64,000 bases of DNA. Source: Lewinellaceae bacterium (lineage in GTDB: Bacteria > Bacteroidota > Bacteroidia > Chitinophagales > Saprospiraceae). Position 1 is the first letter of the stretch. The number at the start of each line of letters is the position of its first letter. The translations under genes and the position numbers were made by a program. Shown here piece after piece: positions 52,909-60,597 of this stretch. The stretch spans positions 2,180,001-2,244,000 of the forward strand of contig JACJYR010000001.1 of the NCBI GenBank assembly GCA_020636005.1, written 5' to 3'. The notes below the pieces were generated by a model that was not told where the DNA came from, did no database searches, and saw nothing but the letters and a program-made list of their open reading frames with translations.

Positions 52909-54420
52909 ATGAAAAATACCGGAAATATCAAGCAAATTATCGGCGCAGTCGTGGACGTTAGCTTTGCGAACGAAGGCTCCAAGCTGCCCGAAATCCTGAA
53001 CGCACTCGAACTGAAACGCCCCAATGGCGAAACCCTGGTGCTCGAAGTCCAGCAGCACTTGGGCGAGGACAGCGTCCGAACCATTTCTATGGATTCCACC
53101 GACGGCCTCACCAGGGGCCTGGAGGTCGTTGACACAGGCAAACCGATTGCCATGCCTATTGGTAATGCTATCAAAGGCCGCCTTTTCAACGTAGTAGGCG
53201 AAGCAATTGACGGTATTGGCCCTGTAAGCCGTGAAAAATCTACCTCTATTCACCGCAAACCACCGACCTATGAAGAGCTTTCCGTTGAAAAGGAAGTGCT
53301 TTATACCGGTATCAAAGTTATTGACCTGATCGAGCCTTACATGAAAGGTGGAAAAATTGGCCTCTTTGGGGGTGCCGGTGTAGGCAAGACGGTTATCATC
53401 ATGGAGTTGATCAACAACATCGCCAAAGCATATGAAGGTATTTCTGTGTTTGCAGGCGTGGGGGAGCGTACCCGTGAGGGCAACGACCTACTGCGCGAGA
53501 TGATCGAATCAGGCGTTATCAGATACGGCGAAGAATTCAAGCACAGCATGGAAGCTGGCGGTTGGGACTTGTCGAAAGTAGATCATAAAGCCCTCGCAGA
53601 ATCCCAGGCTACTTTGGTTTTTGGTCAAATGAACGAACCGCCCGGTGCCCGTGCCCGCGTGGCCCTTTCGGGACTTACCGTTGCAGAATACTACCGCGAC
53701 GGCGACCTTAGCGACCCGACCGGAGGCCGTGACATTCTGTTCTTCATTGACAATATCTTCCGTTTCACTCAAGCTGGTTCAGAGGTGTCCGCCCTGCTTG
53801 GCCGTATGCCTTCAGCGGTAGGTTACCAACCAACTCTGGCCACCGAGATGGGCCTGATGCAGGAGCGCATCACCTCCACCAAGCGTGGTTCCATCACCTC
53901 CGTGCAGGCAGTTTACGTACCTGCGGACGACTTGACAGACCCTGCCCCTGCCACGACCTTTGCCCACCTGGACGCCACAACGGTATTGAGCCGGAAAATT
54001 GCATCGCTCGGTATCTACCCAGCGGTAGATCCACTTGACTCGACCAGCCGAATCCTCGATCCGGCCATTATCGGCGACGACCACTACAACTGCGCCCAGC
54101 GAGTAAAACTCCTACTCCAGCGCTATAACGAATTGCTCGACATCATCGCCATCCTTGGCATGGAGGAGCTTTCCGAGGAAGACAAACTCGTGGTACACCG
54201 TGCCCGCCGGGTACAACGTTTTCTCTCACAGCCGTTCCACGTGGCAGAGCAGTTCACAGGAACACCCGGCGTGCTTGTGCCTATTGAGGAAACTATCCGT
54301 GGCTTCAACATGATCATGGACGGCGAAGTGGATGATTATCCAGAGCCTGCCTTCATGCTGAAAGGCACCATTGACGAAGTAATCGAAGCTGGCAAGAAAA
54401 TGCTGGCCGAAGCGAAGTAA
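52909..54420 (+). CDS. atpD: F1 ATP synthase subunit beta
   Basis: The catalytic subunit of the F1 sector. From ATG 52909 it has 503 residues; 29 upstream codons are not used because the promoter lies within them. Motifs are LFGGAGVGKTVIIMELI (Walker A), GVGERTREGNDLLREM, LVFGQMNEPPGARARVALSGLT, ILFFIDNIFRFTQAGSEVSALLGRMPSAVGYQPTLA (DELSEED neighbourhood) and MEELSEEDKLVVHRARR. It is followed by atpC only; the other ATP synthase genes are elsewhere, as often in Bacteroidota. Confidence 0.99.
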   Translation: MKNTGNIKQIIGAVVDVSFANEGSKLPEILNALELKRPNGETLVLEVQQHLGEDSVRTISMDSTDGLTRGLEVVDTGKPIAMPIGNAIKGRLFNVVGEAIDGIGPVSREKSTSIHRKPPTYEELSVEKEVLYTGIKVIDLIEPYMKGGKIGLFGGAGVGKTVIIMELINNIAKAYEGISVFAGVGERTREGNDLLREMIESGVIRYGEEFKHSMEAGGWDLSKVDHKALAESQATLVFGQMNEPPGARARVALSGLTVAEYYRDGDLSDPTGGRDILFFIDNIFRFTQAGSEVSALLGRMPSAVGYQPTLATEMGLMQERITSTKRGSITSVQAVYVPADDLTDPAPATTFAHLDATTVLSRKIASLGIYPAVDPLDSTSRILDPAIIGDDHYNCAQRVKLLLQRYNELLDIIAILGMEELSEEDKLVVHRARRVQRFLSQPFHVAEQFTGTPGVLVPIEETIRGFNMIMDGEVDDYPEPAFMLKGTIDEVIEAGKKMLAEAK

Positions 54421-54422
54421 AT

Positions 54423-54490
54423 AAATGGTGAAGGGTGAATGGTGAACTACTTTCGGGTTACCCACCATTCACCATTTACCATTCATCATT
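54423..54490 (+). repeat. imperfect hairpin of GGTGAATGG words between atpD and atpC
   Basis: The left arm 54423-54446 (AAATGGTGAAGGGTGAATGG...) pairs with the right arm 54462-54490 (CCACCATTCACCATTTACCA...). It is intercistronic and could set the atpD:atpC ratio. Confidence 0.65.
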
Positions 54491-54497
54491 AAAAAAG

Positions 54498-54800
54498 ATG
54501 AATATCACGATTTTAACTCCCGACAAAGAGATTTTTCACGGTAAAATAGTATCTGTGAAAGTACCCGGCACATTGGGCCAATTTCAGGTTTTGAAAAACC
54601 ACGCGCCGATTGTCTCCTCCTTGGAAGCTGGCGAAGTGTCGTTGGTAACAGATGGCGGAAGCTATAGGTATTACGACGAGGAAAGCGGCACTATAAAGAA
54701 TGATTCGTTATCAGGAAAGAAAATCAGTTTCATTATCGGCGGCGGATTTATAGAAGTGCTGAACAATGAAGTATCGCTGCTGGTAAGGGCCAAGAAATAA
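54498..54800 (+). CDS. atpC: F1 ATP synthase subunit epsilon (short form)
   Basis: A 100-residue epsilon subunit (ATG 54498, MNITILTPDKEIFHGKIVSV). It contains only the N-terminal beta-sandwich (PGTLGQFQVLKNHAPIVSSLEAGEV) and lacks the C-terminal helical hairpin that inhibits ATP hydrolysis in longer epsilons. Loss of that domain is known in Bacteroidota and should weaken this type of inhibition. Cotranscribed with atpD across a hairpin. Confidence 0.95.
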   Translation: MNITILTPDKEIFHGKIVSVKVPGTLGQFQVLKNHAPIVSSLEAGEVSLVTDGGSYRYYDEESGTIKNDSLSGKKISFIIGGGFIEVLNNEVSLLVRAKK

Positions 54801-54836
54801 TAAGAGAATTTTTATTTTTTTATTTCGCTGTTGTTC

Positions 54837-54872
54837 AAGGGAGAAGATGTATTGTCTTCTCCCTTTTTCATT
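54837..54872 (+). terminator. atpDC terminator
   Basis: AAGGGAGAAGA (54837-54847) pairs with TCTTCTCCCTT (54855-54865), then TTTC and A/T-rich DNA. Confidence 0.8.
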
Positions 54873-54896
54873 ATTGAGGGCTAACTGCCCGCACAC

Positions 54897-55367
54897 TCAG
54901 TCAAATAATTGATCGTATTCACTCCGCTTCTCCTGTTTGGCCTGTTTCTCGAACTGCGGCAGTTCGAGCGTCTCCTTCCGGTTGGGCTTGCTCTCGATTT
55001 CCTCAAAATCAACCAATTCGCCCTGTTGTTCCCGTTCATATTGCTGTTGTACGTCTTTTACCTTCTTTTTGAAAAGTGCCTTTGCAAAGAGATAGGGGAA
55101 CACTACCATATAACCCACCACGGTAAAAACAATAGCGGCAATGCCCAGCAGCGGATTTTCCTTCAGGGTTTTTGCTATCCATTTCCCGTAATTGATGATC
55201 ACACTTTTGTCGATGATGAAAGCGGCCACCAAGAGCACGGGGGCAATCCAGGATAAAATCCAAAAGACGCCTTTCAGGATGAAAAAAAGGCCAACGAAAA
55301 AAGCAATCAGCAGTAGAAGGCCGAAAACGGAATTGAGTTTGAACTGTGCAGAAGTACGGTAAGGCAT
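54897..55367 (-). CDS. 156-residue membrane protein, unknown
   Basis: Three membrane segments (SVFGLLLLIAFFVGLFFIL, IAPVLLVAAFII, LLGIAAIVFTVVGYMVVFPYLF) precede a long charged cytoplasmic tail (KKVKDVQQQYEREQQGELVD...) with coiled-coil character. No enzymatic motif and no name. The start at 55367 (MPYRTSAQFKLNSV) gives a short N-terminus. It converges on atpC with the terminator between. Confidence 0.75.
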   Translation of the reverse strand: MPYRTSAQFKLNSVFGLLLLIAFFVGLFFILKGVFWILSWIAPVLLVAAFIIDKSVIINYGKWIAKTLKENPLLGIAAIVFTVVGYMVVFPYLFAKALFKKKVKDVQQQYEREQQGELVDFEEIESKPNRKETLELPQFEKQAKQEKRSEYDQLFD

Positions 55368-55534
55368 GGTTTATAATTTCAGGAAATACAGAATAGAAAT
55401 CTATCAAGTCAATAAAAAACCCAAAGTTTCAATATAAACAACCAGCAAAGACTGTTCATGTTTGCCAAACAGGCAGGTATTTGACGGGAATGGATGGTGG
55501 AAGTGACAAGGTCAAGGCAAGATTCGATAAAAGT

Positions 55535-56158
55535 TTATGGTGCTGTGATGATATCGACCAGCTCGCTGATGATCATGGCGGTGGCGCCCCACAGGGTTTT
55601 ACCGTCAATATCGAAGTAAGGAACACCTTTTAAAGTCAGGCTGGCACTGATGCGGATGTCGGTCAGTTGCCGCAGGGAAGGATCCTGGAATATAGACAGG
55701 GGGACTTCCAGCACTGAATTAACTTCTTCTTCCTGGAGAACGTAGGTCGGGTGCTTCTCAAGGAAACCAACAAAAGGATGTACTTGAAAATTGCTGACAG
55801 GGATGTAAAGCTCTGTCAAGCCGCCCAAAACCTTCACCTCGTTTCTTGAAATGCCTACTTCTTCCTCAGTTTCCCTGAGCGCAGTGGCCAGCATGTTACT
55901 GTCTGCCGGTTCGTATTTGCCGCCAGGAAAGCTGATCTGCCCACCATGCCGGTCGTTATCGTTCGGGTTCCGCTCGATGAGCACCACCGTCCATTCGTTA
56001 TTTTTCAAAAAAAGTGCGGCCAACACAGCAGCTTGCCTTGCCTGCTCTGGGGCATCCAAGTAAAAGCGGCGGGTGATGTGGGCCATTTTCAGCTGGGACT
56101 CCCGGCCAGGGAGCGGCAGGCGGAGTTTGTGTTCGAGGTTTTGGATGAAATCAAACAT
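55535..56158 (-). CDS. Nudix hydrolase, CoA pyrophosphatase-like
   Basis: A 207-residue Nudix enzyme. The Nudix box runs GGKYEPADSNMLATALRETEEEVG (GX5EX7REUXEEXG). Preceding DRHGGQISFPGG is the UPF0035 motif of CoA diphosphatases (NudL/Nudt7-type). The predicted activity is CoA or acyl-CoA to 3',5'-ADP and phosphopantetheine. VSNFQVHPFVGFLEKHP is also characteristic of this group. It lies about 30 bases downstream of the restriction gene on the same strand but has different composition. Confidence 0.9.
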   Translation of the reverse strand: MFDFIQNLEHKLRLPLPGRESQLKMAHITRRFYLDAPEQARQAAVLAALFLKNNEWTVVLIERNPNDNDRHGGQISFPGGKYEPADSNMLATALRETEEEVGISRNEVKVLGGLTELYIPVSNFQVHPFVGFLEKHPTYVLQEEEVNSVLEVPLSIFQDPSLRQLTDIRISASLTLKGVPYFDIDGKTLWGATAMIISELVDIITAP

Positions 56159-56188
56159 GGATGGGTATGGAATTCAGGAGACTTAGGG

Positions 56189-57217
56189 TTAAAGACGTTT
56201 CTGAATCAGACCACAAATTTCCCTGACTTTGTTCACAAACTTTGCCTCGGCTTCCCGTTTTTTCAAAGTAATATCGGTCAACATGTAGGTATAATTCACG
56301 GTCTGTGCTTCTTGAAGCCTTGATTGAACTTCATCAGTAATGCAAGAAGCCACTAAAATAGTTTGTGCCTTGGGATATGCCTGTTTGATATTGTCAAAGG
56401 ATTTGAGCATTGCACCCAACCTTTCCAAAGCCCCAGCCGGATCGAGCCCCGCCTTCACTTCTATCCCGCCAACAACATCTCCGTCAGGCGATGTAATAGT
56501 GCCATCTGGTTCAGACTTAAAAACGATGGTATAGCGGTTTTTAAGGAAAATAGTTTTCACGTAGCTTTCGTCAAAATTCCCGTCCGTTTTGTCAGCATAG
56601 ACTTTCTGTTCATTTTTCATGATGAAATAATCTATTTCAGAATTTTTCCTTAAACCTTGGATGATGACCAATTTTATGATCCGCTCCCCTTCCTCCCCAA
56701 TTGCATTTCGCCACGAACCGTCAATCGTCACCCCGGCAACACTATAAACCATCGCTTTGACAAATTCATCCTTGAACCAGCCATTGATGCCCAATATCGT
56801 GGACATAAATTCATTGATGACCTTGACAATTTGGGGTAGTTTATGCTCAGGTATTTCTTTTCCCTTTTCTTCAAAGTTTTTTATGGAACTGATTTCTGCA
56901 AGGGTTTGAAAACCTTTTTGGGAAAGCAAGGCAAGACAGCGATAGTACTTGAGCAAATCAGGGTATATCTTCAAAATAGTTGGGTGGGCAAAAATCCTGA
57001 TTGGTTCGATGCCATTTTCTATTATTTCTGCCCATGCGCCCTCATTGATGCCCAATGTTCCCCTAGACGACCAGCCGATTTCATTTTTGTGTTTTGCTGC
57101 AATATCCTTGACCCGTTGATCAATTCCAACATAATGGAGTTCAGATAATTTCCTAAAAAAGAAAGTTGCTTTCAACAGGTAACTTTCTTGGACAACTTCT
57201 TTTGGCACTTTGGGCAT
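56189..57217 (-). CDS. type II restriction endonuclease, possibly XcyI-like
   Basis: Predicted restriction partner of the adjacent cytosine methyltransferase: its start lies 3 bases after the stop of the second methylase subunit. It has 342 residues. The likely PD-(D/E)xK core is DGDVVGGIEVKAGLDPAGAL (E-x-K, about residue 241-260), following a long helical N-terminal part (IFAHPTILKIYPDLLKYYRC, LALLSQKGFQTLAE). The layout reminds me of XcyI-type (CCCGGG) endonucleases, but that family usually pairs with an N4-cytosine methylase, so the assignment is tentative. Much of it is about one-third GC, clearly lower than neighbours, which suggests acquisition by transfer. Confidence 0.75.
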   Translation of the reverse strand: MPKVPKEVVQESYLLKATFFFRKLSELHYVGIDQRVKDIAAKHKNEIGWSSRGTLGINEGAWAEIIENGIEPIRIFAHPTILKIYPDLLKYYRCLALLSQKGFQTLAEISSIKNFEEKGKEIPEHKLPQIVKVINEFMSTILGINGWFKDEFVKAMVYSVAGVTIDGSWRNAIGEEGERIIKLVIIQGLRKNSEIDYFIMKNEQKVYADKTDGNFDESYVKTIFLKNRYTIVFKSEPDGTITSPDGDVVGGIEVKAGLDPAGALERLGAMLKSFDNIKQAYPKAQTILVASCITDEVQSRLQEAQTVNYTYMLTDITLKKREAEAKFVNKVREICGLIQKRL

Positions 57218-57220
57218 CTT

Positions 57221-57613
57221 TCAATCTTTAAAGATTTGTTCCATCAATGATTTTGCAACTGCTTCGGCCAAAACAGGGGGTACCGCATTCCCAACTTGCC
57301 CAAATTGGGTCATAGTTGTTTTTCTCTTGCTACTGTAGGAGTCAAGCCGAACGCCCACAAATTCCCAATCCAATGGAAAGGTCTGCAAGCATGCTAATTC
57401 CCTTACTGTGAGCATCCGGTTTTCATAAGGATGGATAAAATCCCGGTATCCGCTCCTAGTAACAGTAGGTGAGGGAGCATTGGGGTTTAACCTTCGATAA
57501 GTTGATCCGAAGGTTTTTTTGATTTTGCTCAATTTTTCCCCGATTGGCACCATCTTTATTTTTTTTATGGTAGATGGTGAGTGGGCGGTCATCTGGTGAT
57601 TTTTAATAGCCAT
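57221..57613 (-). CDS. C5-cytosine methyltransferase, C-terminal subunit (motifs IX-X)
   Basis: The 130-residue second half of a m5C methyltransferase. It contains the end of the target-recognition region, motif IX (RRLNPNAPSPTVT ... FIHPYENRMLTVRELACLQTFP) and motif X (QVGNAVPPVLAEAV). Its ATG at 57613 sits inside the last codons of the first-half gene (overlap ATGGCTATTAA), so it is translationally coupled rather than fused. The target region before motif IX is very short. With the first half it should reconstitute one enzyme, as in the two-gene M.AquI system. Confidence 0.85.
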   Translation of the reverse strand: MAIKNHQMTAHSPSTIKKIKMVPIGEKLSKIKKTFGSTYRRLNPNAPSPTVTRSGYRDFIHPYENRMLTVRELACLQTFPLDWEFVGVRLDSYSSKRKTTMTQFGQVGNAVPPVLAEAVAKSLMEQIFKD

Positions 57614-58364
57614 GCGTTTCTATTCTTTTTTTTATTGTCTTTGCAACCCTTCGTGCAGTTTCGGAGGGCTCTTGTGCTTCTGGTAAATTTGCGATAGCAT
57701 CCCAAACGCTTTTGTAAGGCTTTGTTTCTTCCCCGAACAAGGTTTTTGATTGTAAATTCCTGTGGGTTGGAACTGGGAAAGAATAGTTTTTTTCAATTCG
57801 GTTTCCGACGATAAAAACCCTTTCCCGAAACTGTGGGGCGCCATAATCTACGGCATTTAAGACTTGCACTTTTGCATCATAATTATACTTTATGCCCTGG
57901 TATGAAATAGGGTTTTTCAACTCTTCCAAAATTGCTTCCAAGGCCCGTCCATTTTCCCAATTTACCATCCCCTTCACATTCTCCATTACGAATGCGACGG
58001 GCAAGGCCTCACGGACAACTCGGATAAATTCAATCACCAATTTCCCCCTTTCATCATTCAAGCCCCCCCTCTTTCCAGCTAAACTAAACGATTGGCAGGG
58101 CGGGCCGCCAATAACCAATGCAGGCGAAAGAGGCCTCAAGCCCGCAGCATCTAATATTTCTTGGGTGGTGACCTTGGTAATATCTTTGTTTAGGATGGGG
58201 GTGTCTGGTCTATTTTTTCTTAGTGTGCCGCAACATGCGCTATCAAGTTCCACCATAACAGCAATCTCAAAACCAGCCCACTCAAATCCGATGTCCAAGC
58301 CTCCAGCCCCTGAAAACAGGCTTATGATTTTTTTACGCTCCATTCTGAAAATTTTGATAGGCAA
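57603..58364 (-). CDS. C5-cytosine methyltransferase, N-terminal subunit (motifs I-VIII)
   Basis: A 253-residue catalytic half of a m5C DNA methyltransferase. Motif I is SLFSGAGGLDIGFEWAGF (residue 15-32), motif IV GGPPCQSFSLAGKRGG (nucleophile Cys about 90), motif VI AFVMENVKGM, and motif VIII QFRERVFIVG. It stops after RIETHGY, before the recognition region. An A8 run lies a few codons upstream of the stop. Shifting there by one base gives a stop in either direction, so a simple sequencing slip does not restore a single frame. A shorter start at 58343 (MERKKII) is possible. Promoter not identified. Confidence 0.9.
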   Translation of the reverse strand: MPIKIFRMERKKIISLFSGAGGLDIGFEWAGFEIAVMVELDSACCGTLRKNRPDTPILNKDITKVTTQEILDAAGLRPLSPALVIGGPPCQSFSLAGKRGGLNDERGKLVIEFIRVVREALPVAFVMENVKGMVNWENGRALEAILEELKNPISYQGIKYNYDAKVQVLNAVDYGAPQFRERVFIVGNRIEKNYSFPVPTHRNLQSKTLFGEETKPYKSVWDAIANLPEAQEPSETARRVAKTIKKRIETHGY

Positions 58365-58415
58365 ATTTAGTCATTTTGAAGAAACCCTTTGGCCTGGTTT
58401 AAGCAGTGAAATGCC

Positions 58416-58452
58416 GCAAAAAAAATGCCCGCTCACACTAGCAAGCAGGCAT
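58416..58452 (-). terminator. aspS terminator
   Basis: On the minus strand ATGCCTGCT pairs with AGCGGGCAT and is followed by eight T. It separates aspS from the methylase operon. Confidence 0.85.
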
Positions 58453-58476
58453 CCCTATTTTTCATTCTAACCAAAC

Positions 58477-60267
58477 TCAAACCTTCACCTTCTCCACTGT
58501 CACTGCCAAACTCAACTCCTTCAACTGCGCCTCGTCAATCTCCGATGGCGCATCAATCATCATATCCCTTCCCATGTTATTTTTCGGGAAAGCGATGAAG
58601 TCGCGGATGCTCGTCTGCCCCCGCATCACAGCACAGAGGCGGTCGAAGCCAAAGGCGATGCCGCCGTGCGGCGGTGCGCCGTATTCAAAAGCGCCGAGAA
58701 GGAAGCCAAACTGGTATTCCGCCTGTTCGGGCGTGAAGCCGAGCAGGTTGAAGTTTTTTTCCTGCAAGGACCTGTCGTGGATACGGATACTGCCGCCACC
58801 GATTTCCACGCCATTGATGACGAGGTCGTAGGCATTGGCCCGCAGGTTTTTCAGCGTTTCGTGGTCGCCGCTCATCATTTTTTCGGCATCCTCGGGCAGC
58901 GGAGAGGTGAAGGGGTGGTGCATGGCAAAGAAGCGTTTTGCATCCTCGTCCCATTCCAGCAGCGGGAAGTTGACCACCCAAAGCGGCTTGAACTCGCCAG
59001 GCTTCATCAGGCCCATGCGGCGGCCCATTTCGAGGCGGAGCTCGTTGAGTTGCTTGCGGGTCTTTTCGGCTTCGCCACTCAGTACGAGCATCATGTCGCC
59101 AGGCTTGGCGCCCATTTTTTGGGCAAAAAGCGCCAGGTCATCTTCGCTGTAAAACTTGCTGACGCTGCTGCGGAAGCGGCCCGATTCGTCGTTGGGATCG
59201 CTGTTGACTTTTATCCAAACCAACCCCTTCGCCCCTATTTGCGGGCGCTGCATCCACTCGGTCAGCTCCTTGATGTCTTTGTTGGAAAAATGCTCGGCCT
59301 GCCCTTCGGCACAAATGCCCACCACCAGTTCCGCATTGTCGAAGACGCCGAAGCCTTTGCCTTGTGCCACGTCGTTCAGTTCGCAAAACTCCATGCCGAA
59401 ACGGACATCCGGCTTGTCGGAGCCATAGCGCTGCATAGCCTCGTCGTAGCTCATGCGGGGGAAGTCGGACATTTCGATGTTTAAAACAGTTTTAAAAAGG
59501 TGTTTGGTCAAACCCTCGAACGTGCGCAGGATATCCTCACGGGTGACGAAGGCCATCTCGCAGTCTATCTGGGTAAACTCGGGCTGGCGGTCGGCCCGCA
59601 GGTCTTCATCGCGGAAGCATTTCACGATCTGGAAATACTTGTCCATGCCCGCCACCATCAGGATTTGTTTGAAGGTTTGCGGGGACTGGGGCAGTGCATA
59701 AAACTGGCCGGGGTTCATCCGGCTCGGCACCACGAAATCCCTTGCGCCTTCTGGGGTGCTTTTGATGAGGTTGGGCGTTTCCACTTCGACGAAACCTTCC
59801 CCGGCGAGGTATTTCCTGGTTTCGATGGCCACATGGCTGCGGAAAATAAGACTTTCCTTTACCGGGTTGCGGCGGATATCGAGGTAGCGGTATTTCATGC
59901 GGAGGTCGTCGCCGCCGTCGGTGTCGTCTTCGATGGTGAAGGGCGGTACTTTAGAGGCATTGAGGACTTCCAGTTTGGTCACCTGGATTTCAATGTCGCC
60001 GGTCGGCCGGTTAGGGTTTTTGGCGCTGCGCTCCCGCACCAGACCAGTGGTGGAGATGACGAATTCCCGCCCCAGCTTCCTCGCTTTTTCACAAAGGGCA
60101 GCGTCGTCTTCCATATTGAAAACGAGCTGGGTGATGCCGTATCTGTCCCGCAGGTCGAGGAAGGTCATGCCGCCAAAGTCGCGGCTGATCTGCACCCAGC
60201 CTGAAAGTTTTACTTCCTGTCCAATGTGCTGCGCCCGCAGCTCTCCGCAGTTGTGTGTACGATACAT
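58477..60267 (-). CDS. aspS: aspartyl-tRNA synthetase
   Basis: Charges tRNA-Asp. From ATG 60267 (MYRTHNCGELRAQHIGQ) it has 596 residues, the length of bacterial-type AspRS with the GAD insertion. Motifs are the anticodon OB-fold (VKLSGWVQISRDFGGMTFLDLRD), motif 2 FRDEDLRADRQPEFTQID, DKPDVRFGMEFCEL at the insert, and motif 3 GAPPHGGIAFGFDRL. The C-terminal end is AQLKELSLAVTVEKVKV. The upstream in-frame extension to 60330 lies in a hairpin made of tandem words and is leader, not protein. Confidence 0.98.
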   Translation of the reverse strand: MYRTHNCGELRAQHIGQEVKLSGWVQISRDFGGMTFLDLRDRYGITQLVFNMEDDAALCEKARKLGREFVISTTGLVRERSAKNPNRPTGDIEIQVTKLEVLNASKVPPFTIEDDTDGGDDLRMKYRYLDIRRNPVKESLIFRSHVAIETRKYLAGEGFVEVETPNLIKSTPEGARDFVVPSRMNPGQFYALPQSPQTFKQILMVAGMDKYFQIVKCFRDEDLRADRQPEFTQIDCEMAFVTREDILRTFEGLTKHLFKTVLNIEMSDFPRMSYDEAMQRYGSDKPDVRFGMEFCELNDVAQGKGFGVFDNAELVVGICAEGQAEHFSNKDIKELTEWMQRPQIGAKGLVWIKVNSDPNDESGRFRSSVSKFYSEDDLALFAQKMGAKPGDMMLVLSGEAEKTRKQLNELRLEMGRRMGLMKPGEFKPLWVVNFPLLEWDEDAKRFFAMHHPFTSPLPEDAEKMMSGDHETLKNLRANAYDLVINGVEIGGGSIRIHDRSLQEKNFNLLGFTPEQAEYQFGFLLGAFEYGAPPHGGIAFGFDRLCAVMRGQTSIRDFIAFPKNNMGRDMMIDAPSEIDEAQLKELSLAVTVEKVKV

Positions 60268-60275
60268 TTTTCTCT

Positions 60276-60360
60276 GGTGAATTGGTGAATTGGGAAATTG
60301 GTGAATTGGGAGAAACGGGGCCAAGCCCAATTTACTTTTTCACCAATTCACTAATTCCCA
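60276..60360 (-). promoter_or_regulatory. leader hairpin of GGTGAATTGG words before aspS
   Basis: The arms are 60276-60310 (words GGTGAATTGG / GGAAATTGG / GGTGAATTGG) and 60326-60360 (CCCAATTTAC...CACCAATTCACTAATTCCCA). The stem lies between the start codon at 60267 and a TATTTTTG box at 60379-60372, so it is in the mRNA leader. Confidence 0.55.
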
Positions 60361-60371
60361 AAAAAGGGCCG

Positions 60372-60379
60372 CAAAAATA
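60372..60379 (-). promoter_or_regulatory. TATTTTTG -7 box of aspS
   Basis: An exact TAnnTTTG match on the minus strand; the spacing of a TTG box is not clear. Confidence 0.4.
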
Positions 60380-60502
60380 GCAGCTTCTACGGCAAATATT
60401 TTCGGGGGTTTGGAAAATTGACACGCTTTTTGAAAAGAAGGGGTATCTCCCTACCCGGTTACCGGAAAATCCCCCCTGATTAAGAAAATTAAAAGCAAAT
60501 TA

Positions 60503-60510
60503 TATATTTG
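60503..60510 (+). promoter_or_regulatory. TATATTTG -7 box of the M23 peptidase gene
   Basis: An exact TAnnTTTG match 88 bases upstream of ATG 60598. No good TTG box. Confidence 0.4.
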
Positions 60511-60597
60511 CTTTCCTTTCGGCACTTTGCGCACACTAGCACATCGTTTTAATCTACCCTATAGATTTTTCCTAAAAACTACGAACAAGAAGTTGTT

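Noticed and set aside
57603..57650. Frameshift error in the A8 run as cause of the split methyltransferase
   Set aside because: Adding or removing one A gives an early stop in both cases; the ATGGCTATTAA overlap fits coupled translation.
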